A program made the position numbers and the translations under genes. A stretch of 10,729 nucleotides of DNA, taken from positions 1-10,729 of the forward strand of contig CAMGSK010000039.1 of assembly GCA_946061795.1 (NCBI GenBank). The letters run 5' to 3'. Source of the stretch: an uncultured Elusimicrobium sp. GTDB taxonomy: Bacteria; Elusimicrobiota; Elusimicrobia; Elusimicrobiales; Elusimicrobiaceae. Positions 1 to 5,330 of the stretch are shown one piece after another. Under the pieces are notes generated by a model, which had not been told where the DNA came from, did not search any database, and worked only from the letters and a program-made list of their open reading frames with translations. Numbering within the stretch: position 1 is the stretch's first letter; every line of letters starts with the position of its first letter.

Positions 1-1431
1 CTCTTTACGCCCGTCCTTCGTATAAATACGCTCTGCAAAAGACAGCTCGCCCCGTCCGTCATACAAAGAGGGAAAGGAAGAAAAAATATAGCAGTACTCC
101 AGGTCCAGCTCCCGGCATCTGACCAATAATTTTTCTTCCATTTTTTCGGCGGGCAGCGGCTCGGCGGGTTCAAAAAACACATTGGTCAGATTGGCACGGG
201 GCAGCGTACGCTCCCCCAACCGCGCGCGGCCGTTGCTGCGCCCCTGGAATTTTAAGGCGTTGCGCGCGGCGGGCAAAGCAGTCAAAACGCCTTTCTTTAC
301 CAACTGCAAGTCCGGCGCGGACACTCCTTCGTCGTCCACCGGGGCGAAACCCGCCAAAAGGTTTTCTCCGTAGCTGCGCAATCCCGGGCGGTCATACACG
401 TCAAACATCCGGCTGGTGACGCGCATACCCGTTTTATCTTTAAAACGCCCGGCGGAAAAATCCGTGTCGTCCTGCGCCGACAGGAGCGGCTTGGCGTAGC
501 GTGCGCTTTGCACGAAAAGCTGGTTAAAAAATCCGCCGGACGCGCCGGGACGCAGCAGTACGGGCCCCACATAAGGCTGCGCTTTTTGGGCGGAGTAGTA
601 CTGTTTTGTTTTGCTCAAAAATTCCCGGCTTTTTTCCATCAGTTCCGCCTCTTCGGGCAGTTGACCGGCAGGAAAAGAAAGGGTTTCCCAAAAACTTTCT
701 TTATAGCCGTCCCGGTTGCGCAGCTGTGCTTCCATACGCACGGAAACGGACGGGACGGCGTATTGGTAAAAATCATTTTCGCTGTCCAGAAAATACACCG
801 CGCGCTGCGTGCGGGAAAACCGGACGAAAAATTGTTCCAAATACGGCACCTCTTTCCCGACAGCGGACATTTTTTCAGCCAGCGGCAAATACTCCCGCGC
901 GTCGGCGTCAAAATCTTCTACGGGTTCTGCGTATCCGACGCGCGCAGCGCGGGAAAATTCCGGGCCGTCATCCAAAACGGTTTTGCGTCGTTTGTAAGCC
1001 ATTTTCTTTTCATAGCGGTCCGAGGCCGTCAAAAAGGCGAAATCCGACGCTTTCCACAAAGCGCGGCGGATACCTTCATAACTCTGCGGAATATTTCCCA
1101 ACCAGCTGGGACGGTAATAAAACAAATCGCTGTCAAAGCCGGAACTGTTGTTTTTGGCGTCCCCCGCATATACATATACCTGTACGGACAGGGATGTATC
1201 CGGTTTGCCGTGTTCATAAGCCGCACCAAACGAAGCCGAAACGGACCCCTCCGTCCGCCGCGTCAACTTATACGCCGCAAAAAACGGCTTAGGCGCGCCT
1301 TTGACGCGCAGTTCGTTTTTGGTGCGCGCCATTTCGTCGCGCATAGCGCGGAAATACAAATTATCCGGCATGTTTGCCGCAGCCAAAGGGACGGACAAAA
1401 CAAATAAAAACAAGACACTCAATTTTTTCAT
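1..1431 (-). CDS. Exported TldE/PmbA-like protein lacking the zinc motif (3' end missing)
   Basis: An open frame of 477 codons runs from ATG at 1431 to the left edge without a stop, so the C-terminus is missing. It starts with a signal peptide (MKKLSVLFLFVLSVPLAAA, then NMPDN), so the product should be exported. It resembles the TldD protein encoded just upstream: both have a PVLL segment, then an RSNGRAR-type stretch (SNGHGRKQIGRRAAAR in the partner) and a VDDEGV/YDDEGV motif followed by KKGVL/ENGVL. Nine residues after PVLL the TldD protein has HEVMGH; this one has NQLFVQ (N303, Q304, Q308), so it should not bind catalytic zinc there. That is the usual TldD (catalytic) and TldE/PmbA (non-catalytic) pairing. 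Its ATG overlaps the upstream TGA as ATGA, and a strong GGAGGAG ribosome site lies inside the end of the upstream gene, suggesting coupled translation. Assignment to the PmbA side of the family is by motif and context only. Confidence 0.85.
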   Translation of the reverse strand, partial: MKKLSVLFLFVLSVPLAAANMPDNLYFRAMRDEMARTKNELRVKGAPKPFFAAYKLTRRTEGSVSASFGAAYEHGKPDTSLSVQVYVYAGDAKNNSSGFDSDLFYYRPSWLGNIPQSYEGIRRALWKASDFAFLTASDRYEKKMAYKRRKTVLDDGPEFSRAARVGYAEPVEDFDADAREYLPLAEKMSAVGKEVPYLEQFFVRFSRTQRAVYFLDSENDFYQYAVPSVSVRMEAQLRNRDGYKESFWETLSFPAGQLPEEAELMEKSREFLSKTKQYYSAQKAQPYVGPVLLRPGASGGFFNQLFVQSARYAKPLLSAQDDTDFSAGRFKDKTGMRVTSRMFDVYDRPGLRSYGENLLAGFAPVDDEGVSAPDLQLVKKGVLTALPAARNALKFQGRSNGRARLGERTLPRANLTNVFFEPAEPLPAEKMEEKLLVRCRELDLEYCYIFSSFPSLYDGRGELSFAERIYTKDGRKE

Positions 1432-3128
1432 TTTTTCTTCTCCTCCCCCATAACAGGCGCAGGTAAAACGGGAGGTTTGTATTCACTTTTTTGCGTTTTT
1501 TGCACCTCCATGTTTTCAAACAGCAAGCTGGGAGAAATGTTGCTCTGCGGCACCCAGCCGGACACGCTGCCGCAGCTGCCGTTAAACACCGTGTCATCAT
1601 CACCCGCCGCCAAAATACGGTTAAAACTTACCAACGGCGTCCCCACCACGTCCAAGCCTCGCACGGGCTCCTTGCGGCCGTCCGGATACACTTTATAAAC
1701 CAGTTTGGTTTCCAGCTTAAAGCTTTGAGGCATGGAAGCGCTTGTGAACGTATAACCTCCGCTCAAATCCTCCACAATAAATCCGTACAATTTGCCCTGG
1801 CGGTTGATTTCCTCCACCAACATTTTCTCCAGCGTTTCATACGGCACCGTTTGCGAAGCCGTGGCGCGCAGTACGCTCATGCGCGCAGCGGCGCGGCGGC
1901 CAATCTGCTTGCGGCCGTGGCCGTTGGAAACGCCAAAACCGCGGATGGGACTGCTTTGCATCATAAAATTTTTCAGCACGCCGTTTTCCACCAGCACGAC
2001 GGGACGGGCTTTGACGCCTTCGTCATCATATTCATAATAGCCGCGCAAAGGACAGCCGTTGAATTCTTTCATCGTCGGGTCCGCCGTCAGCGTAATCAAT
2101 TCGGAAATGACCCGCTGTCCTACTTTGCCCGAAAGCGTCTGTCCGTCTTCCGCATTTTTTTGGCGGTAGCCTTCCAGACGGTGCCCCATGACTTCGTGCA
2201 CAAAAACCGCCGCCGCGCGGCCCTTAAGTAAAACGGGCGCGTTGTACGCCTCTCCTTCCCGCGCCTTGGACAGCGCCTCCAGCTCCTCCAAAGACTGACG
2301 CATGTCCGCTTCCAGTTCCTCTGCGGGAGGCAAATCTTTTACGGAAGCAACGTCATACGCTCCGTCCCGGCTGATTTCCAATCCGTCCGCCCCGCGGCCG
2401 GAAAACTGATAGGAAAGCCTCATGCGCCTGTACGGGGTTTTTAACCGGGTGCCCCGGCTGTCGGCAAAATAGCGGTGTCCCTGCTCCACCGAAAAGGAAA
2501 CGTCGGAAGAAAGCACAAAATCTTTTCCTGACGACATTTGGGACAAACGGGTAAGCAGCGGCCGCAGCTGCTCCAAATCTATTTTTTGAAGCGGCTCTTC
2601 ACGGCAAAAAACGCTCACTTCGGGAAAAACAAAATCGTTGGACGTATCTTGATTTACCGCCATGGAACGCACATTGGCCTGCACACGGCTGAATTCTTTC
2701 TGCGCCTGTTCGGCCGCTTCCTGCGTCAAACGCCACAGAACGGAAGTAAATCCTTTGGGGGAAGACAAAGACGGAGCCGGCGCGCGGCGGAAAGACACCT
2801 CCCAATTCTCCGCTTCCCCGCGCAAAGCGCGCGTATTGTCCATTTTTTCAGAACCCGCACGGGCAAACACTTCCAGCAGAGACACCGCGCGCTGAGTTTG
2901 CACGGCCACGCCTCCGTAAGAAACGCTCAATTCCTTTTCTTCGCCCTGGGTGTAGGTATAAGACAAATAATAAACGGGCGGTTTTTGCTTGCGCAGCTTT
3001 TTAAATCCCCTGGCCAACCCCCGGCTCATCAGCTGAAGCGGGACCTGCTCCTGCACGGAACAATTGGGCTCTTGCCCATAACACAGACAGGATAAAGCCA
3101 AGAAACACAAAATAACGATTTTTTTCAT
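1428..3128 (-). CDS. Exported TldD-family zinc metallopeptidase
   Basis: This 566-residue protein of the TldD/PmbA family (peptidase U62) is a putative metallopeptidase acting with the downstream TldE-like protein. E. coli TldD/TldE form a cytoplasmic peptidase that processes microcin B17 precursor and degrades unfolded peptides; the substrate here is unknown. Visible features: a signal peptide (MKKIVILCFLALSCLCYG, then QEPNC), the zinc motif HEVMGHRLEG with H311, E312 and H316, a YDDEGVKARPVVLVENGVL segment, and a late cysteine (C519 in NGSCGSVSGW) where the family has its third zinc ligand. At 566 residues it is longer than E. coli TldD (about 480), the excess lying in the N-terminal half. 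I chose ATG at 3128 because it begins a good signal peptide and has GGAG six bases upstream; the open frame continues to 3416, but that extension is the antisense of a tRNA gene. A lipoprotein is unlikely because the lipobox is poor. Confidence 0.9.
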   Translation of the reverse strand: MKKIVILCFLALSCLCYGQEPNCSVQEQVPLQLMSRGLARGFKKLRKQKPPVYYLSYTYTQGEEKELSVSYGGVAVQTQRAVSLLEVFARAGSEKMDNTRALRGEAENWEVSFRRAPAPSLSSPKGFTSVLWRLTQEAAEQAQKEFSRVQANVRSMAVNQDTSNDFVFPEVSVFCREEPLQKIDLEQLRPLLTRLSQMSSGKDFVLSSDVSFSVEQGHRYFADSRGTRLKTPYRRMRLSYQFSGRGADGLEISRDGAYDVASVKDLPPAEELEADMRQSLEELEALSKAREGEAYNAPVLLKGRAAAVFVHEVMGHRLEGYRQKNAEDGQTLSGKVGQRVISELITLTADPTMKEFNGCPLRGYYEYDDEGVKARPVVLVENGVLKNFMMQSSPIRGFGVSNGHGRKQIGRRAAARMSVLRATASQTVPYETLEKMLVEEINRQGKLYGFIVEDLSGGYTFTSASMPQSFKLETKLVYKVYPDGRKEPVRGLDVVGTPLVSFNRILAAGDDDTVFNGSCGSVSGWVPQSNISPSLLFENMEVQKTQKSEYKPPVLPAPVMGEEKKK

Positions 3129-3156
3129 AAATTCTCCGACAAGACAAATATATTTT

Positions 3157-3165
3157 ATTGTAGCA
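3157..3165 (-). promoter_or_regulatory. Extended -10 promoter of the TldD/TldE-like operon
   Basis: On the minus strand the sequence TGC-TACAAT (TACAAT at 3162-3157) matches an extended -10 element. It sits about 29 bases before the ATG at 3128, giving a start point near 3150 and a short leader containing the GGAG ribosome site. No good -35 is present at the right distance, which is tolerable for extended -10 promoters. It abuts the tRNA promoter on the other strand. Confidence 0.5.
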
Positions 3166-3184
3166 CAAATTTCCGCCGGCCCGT

Positions 3185-3214
3185 TTGTGGGGCGAAGTTT
3201 AAATTTGATATGAT
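3185..3214 (+). promoter_or_regulatory. Possible promoter of tRNA-Thr
   Basis: TTGTGG (3185-3190) and TATGAT (3209-3214) are separated by 18 bases, giving a start near 3221, about 12 bases before the mature tRNA 5' end. The region is AT-rich and there is no upstream gene on this strand, so a promoter is required here. The exact -10 is uncertain because GATAAT (3212-3217) overlaps it. Confidence 0.4.
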
Positions 3215-3232
3215 AATGATTAGATAATTTAC

Positions 3233-3305
3233 GCCGAGGTAGCTCAACTGGCAGAGCAACGGTTTTGTAAACCGTAGGTTGTGGGTTCGATTCCCATCCT
3301 CGGCT
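3233..3305 (+). tRNA. trnT(ugu): tRNA-Thr (anticodon UGU)
   Basis: The 73 bases fold as a full cloverleaf. The acceptor stem is GCCGAGG with CCTCGGC plus discriminator T. The D arm is GCTC/GAGC with loop AACTGGCA. The anticodon stem ACGGT/ACCGT encloses the loop TTTGTAA, giving anticodon TGT, which reads ACA threonine codons. The T arm is GTGGG/CCCAT around TTCGATT, with one G-U pair. CCA is not encoded (the next bases are GAA), so it must be added after transcription. The gene stands alone between two minus-strand genes and is followed within ten bases by a terminator hairpin. Confidence 0.97.
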
Positions 3306-3310
3306 GAATA

Positions 3311-3336
3311 AAAAATCCGCCTTTGGGCGGATTTTT
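3311..3336 (+). terminator. Rho-independent terminator after tRNA-Thr, probably bidirectional
   Basis: A perfect 11-bp inverted repeat, AAAAATCCGCC (3311-3321) and GGCGGATTTTT (3326-3336), has a TTTG loop. Read on the plus strand it ends in a T tract right behind the tRNA. Read on the minus strand the A-rich left arm becomes a T tract as well, so it can also stop transcripts coming from the pilin gene at 3420, 84 bases away. Its position between two convergent units fits that double role. Confidence 0.85.
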
Positions 3337-3351
3337 GTATTTAGGCAGGAA

Positions 3352-3373
3352 GCGGGCAAACTGCTTTGCCCGC
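3352..3373. repeat. Perfect 9-bp hairpin without T tract, downstream of the pilin gene
   Basis: GCGGGCAAA (3352-3360) and TTTGCCCGC (3365-3373) form a perfect stem around CTGC. It lies in the 3' untranslated part of the pilin transcript, between the stop codon (3420) and the bidirectional terminator. Neither side has a run of T, so it is not a standard terminator. It could protect the 3' end of the mRNA or be a small interspersed palindrome. The rest of 3337-3419 shows nothing recognisable. Confidence 0.6.
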
Positions 3374-3419
3374 GTTGGAAATCGAAGCCCGCAGCGATGT
3401 TTGGTTTAAAACGCAAACT

Positions 3420-3941
3420 TTATTCTTCATATCCCATACTTTGGCACAAACCGGAAATTTTGCTGGAACATTCTGTTTTGCCGGGTTTGGCAGAATGATC
3501 CAGCCACAAAGTAAGCCATGTGGCCTGCGGCAAAGCCCGCAGTCTGGACCCGTCCATGCCGTCCCCGTGATTGGGCGCGCCGTGAACGTCATACAATAAA
3601 ATATTTTTATCATTGTACCAATATAAATCTGCCGCAAAAGACGGGCACCACAAATAGTGCTCGTTTTGTACGGCTTCCCGGCAACCGCCGAAATCGGCAT
3701 CCGTCCAGTCCCAGCGCGCAGGATATTGGCCGTTCGCCAAATAATATAATTCCACAGCTTCTTTAAGAGATTTGCCCGCTGTTTGCAATTGTACAAAGCG
3801 GCTCTTTGCCACCGCTTTCTCATACTGTGGTAAGGCAATACCGGCCAGAATACCAATGATTAAAACAACCACCAACAGCTCTATCAGCGTAAATCCGGCG
3901 GTTTTTTCGGAGGGGAAGGGTTTTTGATAAATTTTGTTCAT
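3420..3941 (-). CDS. Type IV prepilin (PilE/PilA-like major or minor pilin)
   Basis: A 173-residue prepilin. A 16-residue basic/polar leader ending in Gly16 precedes FTLIELLVVVLIIGILAGIALPQYEKAV, the N-methylated class III pilin helix with Glu at mature position 5. A prepilin peptidase should cut after Gly16 and methylate Phe1. The helix anchors the subunit in the inner membrane and later packs in the pilus core. The mature protein (157 residues) has a Tyr/Trp-rich globular domain with four cysteines (mature C71, C83, C142, C150), the last two close to the C-terminus like the disulfide-bounded loop of PilA/PilE pilins. The ATG at 3941 is the only usable start before the cleavage site, but it lacks a Shine-Dalgarno sequence. 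The gene is single, with no pilus-assembly genes nearby, and has its own sigma-54-type promoter. A pseudopilin of a type II secretion system cannot be excluded. Confidence 0.92.
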   Translation of the reverse strand: MNKIYQKPFPSEKTAGFTLIELLVVVLIIGILAGIALPQYEKAVAKSRFVQLQTAGKSLKEAVELYYLANGQYPARWDWTDADFGGCREAVQNEHYLWCPSFAADLYWYNDKNILLYDVHGAPNHGDGMDGSRLRALPQATWLTLWLDHSAKPGKTECSSKISGLCQSMGYEE

Positions 3942-3960
3942 ACGTAAAATTTATCAAAAA
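3921..3960 (-). promoter_or_regulatory. Inverted repeat with the pilin start codon in its loop
   Basis: TTTTTGATAAATTTT (3921-3935) and AAAATTTATCAAAAA (3946-3960) are perfect 15-base inverted copies around a 10-base loop. In the pilin mRNA the loop is ACGUAUGAAC, so the AUG is presented in the loop and the downstream arm encodes residues 3 to 7. The predicted transcription start falls at the outer end of the upstream arm, so the message would begin with this stem. There is no Shine-Dalgarno sequence. The structure is seen directly; a role in translation or mRNA stability is inference. With only one G-C pair the stem would be weak and possibly temperature-sensitive. Confidence 0.6.
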
Positions 3961-3969
3961 AAAAAACAA

Positions 3970-3985
3970 TGCAAGCCCCGCGCCA
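3970..3985 (-). promoter_or_regulatory. Sigma-54 (RpoN) promoter of the pilin gene
   Basis: On the minus strand the bases read TGGCGCGGGGCTTGCA. This matches the sigma-54 consensus TGGCACG-N4-TTGCA at all but one specified position, with the GG (-24) and GC (-12) elements at correct spacing. The -12 GC is about 30 bases from the pilin ATG, placing transcription start near 3959-3960 in a run of T. Pilin genes under RpoN and a PilR-type activator are well known (for example Pseudomonas pilA). Activator sites would be expected upstream, inside the divergent terC-family gene; I could not identify any. Confidence 0.75.
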
Positions 3986-3996
3986 CCCTCGTAAAC

Positions 3997-4005
3997 TGCT
4001 ATAAT
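3997..4005 (+). promoter_or_regulatory. Extended -10 promoter of the TerC-family gene
   Basis: TGC-TATAAT (TATAAT at 4000-4005) is a perfect extended -10 element. Transcription would start near 4012, leaving a leader of about 22 bases with the ribosome site AGGAG (4024-4028) five bases before ATG 4034. No convincing -35 exists; the place where it would lie is occupied by the sigma-54 element of the divergent pilin gene, so the two polymerase forms could compete. Confidence 0.6.
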
Positions 4006-4033
4006 TTTTATATCTTTCTTTTCAGGAGTTTTT

Positions 4034-4975
4034 ATGGAACCCGTCAGCACCGCCGTATCCGCTGCCATGTGGATTGCTTTTTGGGCCGTCGTTTTGACCG
4101 CTCTGTTTATTGATTTAGCCGTCCTTAACAAACACAAAGGACACGTTTCCGTCAAAGAAGCCGCCGTCATGGTGTGCGCCTGGATTTCTTTGGCCGCGTT
4201 GTTCGGCGGGGCGATATGGCTTGTTGAAGGACCGCGTCATGCGCTGGAGTTTTACACGGGATATGTGTTGGAATATTCTTTGTCCATAGACAACATGTTC
4301 GTGTTCATCATGATTTTCGGCTATTTTGCCGTCCCACACGATTTGCAGCCCAAAGTGCTGCTGTGGGGCATTTTGGGTGCGGTGCTGATGCGTTTTCTGT
4401 TCATTTTTGCCGGGGTCAAACTGTTGGCGGCTTTCTCCTGGATGATTTATGTGTTCGGCGCGCTGCTCGTGTTTACCGCCGTTAAAATGCTGACGCAAAA
4501 AGAAGACGAACAAATGGACCCGGGAAACTCTTTCATTTTGAAAATATTCAAGAAAATCATGCCGGTCAAAACCGATTATCACGGAGAAAACTTCTTCGTC
4601 AAAGAAAACGCCAAATGGTTCGCCACGCCGCTGTTTGCGGCGCTGCTGGTGATTGAAATGTCGGACGTTATTTTCGCGGTGGATTCCATTCCCGCCGTAC
4701 TGGGCATTACACGCGACACATTTTTGGTGTATTCTTCCAACATTTTCGCCATTATCGGTTTACGCTCTTTATATTTCCTGTTGTCGGGGCTGGCGGGCAA
4801 ATTCCCTTATCTCAAATACGGTATATCCGTCATTCTGTTATTCGTGGGAGTAAAGATGCTCGCTTCGCATTATGTGCATGTGCCGGTGCCCCTTTCTTTG
4901 GCGGTCATCGTGGGCGTGTTGGCTTTGGCCGCCGCGGCCAGCAAGGTGTTTCCTCCCCGGGAAAAAGCCCGCTGA
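4034..4975 (+). CDS. TerC/Alx-family integral membrane protein (probable metal-ion exporter)
   Basis: A 313-residue inner-membrane protein with about nine hydrophobic segments (roughly 10-31, 43-63, 77-98, 107-128, 133-152, 199-222, 230-251, 260-277, 283-302) and a charged loop at 154-195. The two family signatures are both present: EYSLSIDNMFVF with E80, D86 and N87, and EMSDVIFAVDSIPAV with E208, D211 and D217, followed by SSNIFAIIGLRSLYF. These acidic residues within the membrane are the likely metal site. E. coli Alx of similar length takes part in manganese homeostasis; TerC proper is linked to tellurite resistance, and recent work ties the family to metal loading of exported enzymes. 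Which role applies here cannot be told from sequence. No other ter genes are nearby, favouring a housekeeping function. Start ATG 4034 has AGGAG upstream. Confidence 0.9.
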   Translation: MEPVSTAVSAAMWIAFWAVVLTALFIDLAVLNKHKGHVSVKEAAVMVCAWISLAALFGGAIWLVEGPRHALEFYTGYVLEYSLSIDNMFVFIMIFGYFAVPHDLQPKVLLWGILGAVLMRFLFIFAGVKLLAAFSWMIYVFGALLVFTAVKMLTQKEDEQMDPGNSFILKIFKKIMPVKTDYHGENFFVKENAKWFATPLFAALLVIEMSDVIFAVDSIPAVLGITRDTFLVYSSNIFAIIGLRSLYFLLSGLAGKFPYLKYGISVILLFVGVKMLASHYVHVPVPLSLAVIVGVLALAAAASKVFPPREKAR

Positions 4976-5004
4976 TGGACAAAAGCGGCAATATTTACTA
5001 GAAT
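4976..5004 (+). promoter_or_regulatory. Promoter of rpmB
   Basis: TGGACA (4976-4981) and TAGAAT (4999-5004) are 17 bases apart, a good sigma-70-type promoter. Its -35 begins directly after the TGA (4973-4975) of the preceding gene. Transcription would start near 5011. A strong ribosome site, GGAAGGA, precedes the rpmB ATG at 5045. Confidence 0.65.
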
Positions 5005-5044
5005 ATAAGGACCCAATTTAACTCAGTATATAAGGAAGGAATTT

Positions 5045-5239
5045 ATGGCGTATAAATGTGCAATTTGTGGCAAAGGCCCCGTTTCCGGCGGTTCTTACAG
5101 CCACTCCAACATGAGAACGAAACGGACCTTCAGCCCCAACTTGCAGAAACAGAAAGTGGTGTTGGAAGGCAAAACGCAGACGGCTTACGTGTGCACCAAT
5201 TGCATTAAAAGCGGTCTGGCCAAAAGACCGGCCAAATAA
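5045..5239 (+). CDS. rpmB: 50S ribosomal protein bL28, zinc-binding form
   Basis: This 64-residue basic protein begins MAYKCAICGKGP, the bL28 N-terminus, and continues with the family motifs GGSYSHSNMRTKRTFSPNLQK. It carries two CxxC pairs (C5/C8 and C50/C53), the zinc-ribbon C+ version of bL28; many bacteria also have or instead use a C- form without cysteines. bL28 sits in the 50S subunit near the E site. Length is normal for the family. It is a single-gene unit with its own promoter and a strong terminator, lying between the TerC-family gene and the bamA operon. Confidence 0.96.
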   Translation: MAYKCAICGKGPVSGGSYSHSNMRTKRTFSPNLQKQKVVLEGKTQTAYVCTNCIKSGLAKRPAK

Positions 5240-5273
5240 GCCGGCCCAAACGCAGTATTTGTTTTGTTTTGTC

Positions 5274-5306
5274 AGCCCGCGCTGAATATGACGCGCGGGC
5301 TTTTTT
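5274..5306 (+). terminator. Rho-independent terminator of rpmB
   Basis: AGCCCGCGC (5274-5282) pairs perfectly with GCGCGGGCT (5293-5301) around a 10-base loop and runs into TTTTTT. It is GC-rich and strong. It ends 25 bases before the bamA start codon, leaving little room for a separate bamA promoter. Confidence 0.85.
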
Positions 5307-5318
5307 CGCGTAAACGCC

Positions 5319-5325
5319 GAGGGGG
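5319..5325 (+). promoter_or_regulatory. Ribosome binding site that decides the bamA start
   Basis: GAGGGGG lies five bases before ATG 5331. An in-frame GTG at 5325 overlaps this site and would have no ribosome site of its own, so the ATG is the better start. Confidence 0.65.
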
Positions 5326-5330
5326 TGGAC

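Noticed and set aside
508..1407. Plus-strand open frame of 299 codons
   Set aside because: It is the shadow of the TldE-like gene on the other strand, with no family resemblance, no ribosome site and no promoter; the same applies to the frame at 606-1292.
1491..2231. Plus-strand open frame of 246 codons opposite the TldD-like gene
   Set aside because: The His/Arg/Phe-rich composition is typical of an antisense shadow, and the opposite strand encodes a recognisable metallopeptidase.
3060..3128. Lipoprotein signal in the TldD-like protein
   Set aside because: The residues before the cysteines (ALSC, SCLC) do not fit the lipobox well; an ordinary signal peptide is more likely.
3129..3416. Upstream extension of the TldD-like frame by 96 residues
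   Set aside because: It is read from the antisense of tRNA-Thr (the GWESNPQPTVYKTVALPVELPRR-type peptide is a known tRNA artefact), and it would bury a good signal peptide inside the protein.
3341..3856. Alternative minus-strand frame overlapping the pilin gene
   Set aside because: The pilin frame carries an unmistakable prepilin N-terminus; this one resembles nothing and has no start context.
4006..4033. yybP-ykoY manganese riboswitch before the TerC/Alx-family gene
   Set aside because: The leader is only about 22 bases, too short for the riboswitch found before alx in E. coli.
4034..4975. Tellurite-resistance island
   Set aside because: Only one TerC-family gene is present, among housekeeping genes; family members are common in genomes without tellurite resistance.
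5325..5330. GTG start for BamA two codons before the ATG
   Set aside because: The GTG overlaps the ribosome binding site, which is correctly spaced for ATG 5331.
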